Position numbers and translations under genes: made by a program
Notes under the pieces: model-generated
Told to the model about the DNA's origin: nothing
Databases searched by the model: none
The model's input: only the letters and a program-made list of their open reading frames with translations
NCBI GenBank assembly: GCA_900170005.1
Contig: LT827128.1
Coordinates: 186,001-250,000, forward strand
Direction: 5' to 3'
DNA from: Gordonibacter massiliensis (ex Traore et al. 2017)
GTDB taxonomy: Bacteria; Actinomycetota; Coriobacteriia; Coriobacteriales; Eggerthellaceae
DNA length: 64,000 bases
Shown here: positions 61,095 to 64,000 of the stretch, piece by piece
Numbering within the stretch: position 1 is the first letter of the stretch
Layout: the number at the start of each line of letters is the position of its first letter

Positions 61095-62693
61095 ATGGAA
61101 CGTGGACCTGCCGGGAGCTTCAACGGCTACGTGAACATGCGCTTCGGAAACGGCGATGGAGGGGGATCTGCTCAGAGCCGCGTCTTCACCCTGCGCATCC
61201 CGCTGTTGTGCGTGCTGGGGTTCTCATTCTACCTCGGATGGATATTCTGCCTGTTCTGGAGTCCCGCCTTGTTCGTGCCGGGGACGTTGGACGACTTGCC
61301 GATCCACGTGGTGCGCATCGGGATGACGATTGCCATGTTCGTCGCCTACGTGCTGTTCGGCCTGTTCGCGCGCTTTTTCGGATCGAGGGCGGGCGAGCTT
61401 GCCCTCCGCTGCCTTTCTCTGGCTCTTTGCCCCGTCGCGTGTTTGGCCGGGCTTTTCCCAGATGGCGTGGGTTTTTCAACTGCGGTTCTGCTGTGGGCTG
61501 CGAGCGGTGTCGGCAGCTCGGCGCTGCTGCTGGTGTGGTCGAAACTGCTCTCGCTGCTCAACCGAAAGCAGGTGTTCTTCTCGGCTGCAGGTTCGTTCTT
61601 CGTGGGGGCGTTCCTATTCCTCGCCACGGCGTTCATGCCGGTCGAGATAGCCTTCTTGGCCATGGCGTCGCTTCCGGTGGCCTCCGTGCTTTTGGCTTTC
61701 CTAGGCTCAGCGCGTACGCTGACTTTTTCTCTGCTCGAAAGCGCGGATCCGGCTGTCGAAGCGCAGGGGATGATTGGTCGTAGCGAGGAGGTTGAGGCCG
61801 CCGATCGCATGGACGTGCCGTCCGAAGAGAACCAGCGCATCACGTTCATGCGCACCATACTGCTTGCTTTGGCGTACAGCGTGGGTATCGGATTCGTGGG
61901 AGCATGCGCCACGTCGTTTCAATACTACCCCCAAAGCGTTTACGTGATTGCGGCGGGCAATGCCTGCGCGGCGGTGTTCGCGGTGTTGTTCTTGGTGCGG
62001 CGGACCAAGGATGTGGCCGGCATGCTCATCGAGGTGTTTCTTCCCATCATGTTGATCTGCATTTTCCTATTCTCGTTCGTGAGCCATGAACTGCAGTTGG
62101 CGTGTCTGTTTGTGCTTTTCGCGCTGCTTGCCTGCCAAGATATCGTGGACATAGCGAACGTGTCGAAAAGCTCGCGTCTGTTCGGCGAGAATTACGTGAA
62201 AACGTTCGCGGTGGGACGCATCCTGAACGGTTTCGGCTGCACGTTCGGTTGGGTGGTGGGCACGCTGCTCAACTTTCTTCCGGGCGTTGATGCGGCGGGG
62301 AGGTTGTTCGTCTGCTTCGCCTTGGTGGTGTTCTTGGTGACCACCACGAGCTTCGCTGTGTTCCATCCCGGCCCGTTGTCGTATTTCCGGGAAGCGAAGC
62401 TCGCTGCGGCGCGTGCGGCCGTTGCGGCCGCTGAGGCCGCTCCGCTCCAAGCGAAGACGGAGGCGGTGGCGGCGCGCTATGACCTCACGTCGCGTCAAGC
62501 CGAGGTGCTGCTGTGCTTGGCTCAAGGACGAAACGCCGGCTACGTTGCCCAGAAGTTCACCATCTCATCCCATACGGCGAAAAGCCACATTTACAACATC
62601 TACAACAAGCTGGGCATTCACTCGCAGCAAGAGCTGCTCGACATCGTGGAGGCCGCTCAAGATGACCTGCTTGAGCCCGATGGCTCGCTATAG
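61095..62693 (+). CDS. membrane-spanning LuxR-type regulator (4)
   Basis: 532 residues from ATG 61095 (AGGGGAG). Twelve or so membrane segments from LRIPLLCVLGFSFYLGWIFCLFW. An Ala-rich linker (AKLAAARAAVAAAEAAPLQAKTEAVAA) joins to the LuxR domain LTSRQAEVLLCLAQGRNAGYVAQKFTISSHTAKSHIYNIYNKLGIHSQQELLDIVE. It is next to an MFS gene in the same direction, repeating the regulator-transporter layout of LuxR 3. Confidence 0.9.
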   Translation: MERGPAGSFNGYVNMRFGNGDGGGSAQSRVFTLRIPLLCVLGFSFYLGWIFCLFWSPALFVPGTLDDLPIHVVRIGMTIAMFVAYVLFGLFARFFGSRAGELALRCLSLALCPVACLAGLFPDGVGFSTAVLLWAASGVGSSALLLVWSKLLSLLNRKQVFFSAAGSFFVGAFLFLATAFMPVEIAFLAMASLPVASVLLAFLGSARTLTFSLLESADPAVEAQGMIGRSEEVEAADRMDVPSEENQRITFMRTILLALAYSVGIGFVGACATSFQYYPQSVYVIAAGNACAAVFAVLFLVRRTKDVAGMLIEVFLPIMLICIFLFSFVSHELQLACLFVLFALLACQDIVDIANVSKSSRLFGENYVKTFAVGRILNGFGCTFGWVVGTLLNFLPGVDAAGRLFVCFALVVFLVTTTSFAVFHPGPLSYFREAKLAAARAAVAAAEAAPLQAKTEAVAARYDLTSRQAEVLLCLAQGRNAGYVAQKFTISSHTAKSHIYNIYNKLGIHSQQELLDIVEAAQDDLLEPDGSL

Positions 62694-62851
62694 CTTTCTC
62701 ATCTGCGCAGACGGTTGCTTCATACTCTGGGTCTGATCTACGCGCGTCATATTCTGAGCGCCTCGACCGGCAGTCGGCACCTTGTTAGGCTGCTCCCGAA
62801 GAGACTGGCAACCGCGTCGCTCTTCGGCGCAGGGGGAAAGAGGGGGACTTC

Positions 62852-64000
62852 ATGGCTGAACCGAAAACCCATCATCGCTCGAAGCTGGGAACCAAGGCGA
62901 CGCTGTTGCTGTGCGCTTGCGACAGCAACGCGCTCGGATCCGAGATGACGCCGATTCTTGCCGTCATCGCGCTGGCGTTTCCGGGGGAGAACGTCAACTT
63001 ACTGGTGGCGCTGCCGCCGTTGTGCATCATCCCCGCGTCGCTGATAGCGGCGAAACTCTCGTATCACATGAGTCGAAAAACCATCTTGACCATAGGGCAG
63101 GCGCTCTTCGTCATCGGCGGCATCGGAGGGGCGTTCGCGCCGAACTTCGACATCCTTTTGGCAACGCGCGTGTTCTTCGGGTTGGGCTGCGGGCTGGTGT
63201 ATCCCATCGTGCCCACGCTCATATCGCAGTTCTATGCCGGGCACGAGCGCGCGAGCATGATGGGCGGCGCCAATGCGGTGGGCAGCATCATAGCCATGGT
63301 GTTCTCCACGTTGTCCGGAACGCTGGCCGTGGTGGGGTGGCACGTGCCGTTCTTCGTGAACATCTTCTTCGTGTTCGTGCTCGTCATGCAGATCGTGTTC
63401 TTGCCCAAGGTGCCTCCCGAGAAGGACATGGCGTTCGCGCAGAGGGCGGCGAGCCTTCCGCCCGAGCAAAAGCGCATCGGCGCCCGGGCATGGATGGGCG
63501 TTCTGCTCATGTTCGTCACCATGACCATCAGCATGGTGTACCTGCTCAAGATGGCCATCTTCATCCAAGAGGCCGACATCGGCGACTCGGTGATGGCCGG
63601 ACTCGCCTCGTCGTCGACGACCTTCGTAGCGCTGGTGGTGTCGCTCGTGTTCGCGCGCCTGTTCAAGCATCTGAAGCGCTACACCGTCCTCGTGTCCATG
63701 GCGGCCGTGGCGTTGGCTTTCACGCTGCTCGCTTTCGCCACCTCGCCGGTGGGCGTGTTCGCCGGAGCCGTGGTGTACGGCGTGTACCTGGGCACCATCA
63801 TCCCGTATCTGCAGACGTCGTTGAGCGGTTTGGTGCACCCGTACCGGCGCACCTACGCGCTGTCGGCGCTCTCCATGGCCATGTTCGCCGGCCAGGCATG
63901 CTCGTCGGTGTACGTGGCGGCGGTCGAAGGCGTGGTCGGCACCGGCACCGCCGCGCTGTTCGAGGTGATGTCGGTCACGTTCATCGCCTTGTTCGTCGTG
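62852..64000 (+). CDS. MFS transporter (5), 5' part only
   Basis: ATG 62852 after GAAAGAGGGGG opens a frame that stays open to the window edge (383 residues). It begins MAEPKTHHRSKLGTKATLLLC. Membrane segments follow (ALPPLCIIPASLIAAKLSY, ILLATRVFFGLGCGLVYPIVPTLI and others). It is typical of drug/H+ or organic-acid MFS antiporters. It is encoded 158 bases after LuxR regulator 4. A molybdoenzyme may follow outside the window, as in the enzyme E locus; that is inference. Confidence 0.88.
   Translation, partial: MAEPKTHHRSKLGTKATLLLCACDSNALGSEMTPILAVIALAFPGENVNLLVALPPLCIIPASLIAAKLSYHMSRKTILTIGQALFVIGGIGGAFAPNFDILLATRVFFGLGCGLVYPIVPTLISQFYAGHERASMMGGANAVGSIIAMVFSTLSGTLAVVGWHVPFFVNIFFVFVLVMQIVFLPKVPPEKDMAFAQRAASLPPEQKRIGARAWMGVLLMFVTMTISMVYLLKMAIFIQEADIGDSVMAGLASSSTTFVALVVSLVFARLFKHLKRYTVLVSMAAVALAFTLLAFATSPVGVFAGAVVYGVYLGTIIPYLQTSLSGLVHPYRRTYALSALSMAMFAGQACSSVYVAAVEGVVGTGTAALFEVMSVTFIALFVV

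Overview
The window comes from a high-G+C chromosome whose gene content points to the family Eggerthellaceae (Actinomycetota, class Coriobacteriia; Eggerthella, Gordonibacter and relatives). The pointers are many soluble molybdopterin oxidoreductases, multi-spanning membrane proteins ending in a LuxR helix-turn-helix, small MCFRPA and MCxxC zinc-ribbon proteins, and actinobacterial-style ribosomal genes. The genus assignment is inference.

Region 1 (1-2.7 kb) is a repeat and mobile-DNA patch. A truncated minus-strand gene is followed by an IS110-family element (445-1784) inserted in a palindromic REP-like repeat. The long left end of the element contains a readable bridge RNA. Its guide segments match the genomic target (GTTGTCATC-CT-GAGCG) and the element's own end junction. 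A second, diverged repeat copy and a 161-bp element with 23-bp inverted ends follow.

Region 2 (2.7-12.5 kb) holds housekeeping genes: a radical SAM protein, an FKBP-type isomerase, L-serine dehydratase, a CBS-containing Mn pyrophosphatase, a nitroreductase, an M20 peptidase and a RelB/PIN toxin-antitoxin pair. Palindromic intergenic repeats lie between them.

Region 3 (12.5-17.9 kb) is the str/S10 cluster rpsL-rpsG-fusA-rpsJ-rplC-rplD-rplW. It ends at a strong terminator right after rplW, so the usual rplB-rpsS-rplV continuation is missing here.

Region 4 (17.9-26.6 kb) has a RelBE-type pair, a MacB/LolD-like ABC exporter with a 1154-residue permease, frameshifted small genes, a zinc-ribbon/trigger-factor pair and an XRE regulator.

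Region 5 (26.6-58.4 kb) is the core of the window: an island with five cytoplasmic bis-MGD-type molybdoenzyme catalytic subunits (29.9, 33.7, 39.8, 48.0 and 53.9 kb). Each is followed by a two-cluster ferredoxin-like electron-transfer subunit. They are interleaved with MFS and anion transporters, a dedicated FKBP isomerase, small MC..C..CGRC zinc-ribbon proteins, three membrane-spanning LuxR regulators and one Cys-rich LysR regulator. None of the catalytic subunits has a Tat signal or a membrane anchor. The arrangement (transporter, reductase, ferredoxin, membrane LuxR regulator) resembles catechol dehydroxylase loci of gut Eggerthellaceae. The likely role is import of aromatic or other organic acceptors and their cytoplasmic reductive dehydroxylation or reduction, with each module induced by its own substrate. 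Substrates cannot be read from the sequence.

Region 6 (58.4-64 kb) has a small AAA+ ATPase, two overlapping small genes, two XRE/HipB-like regulators, and another LuxR membrane regulator next to an MFS transporter that runs off the window. No rRNA, convincing tRNA or CRISPR array was seen.
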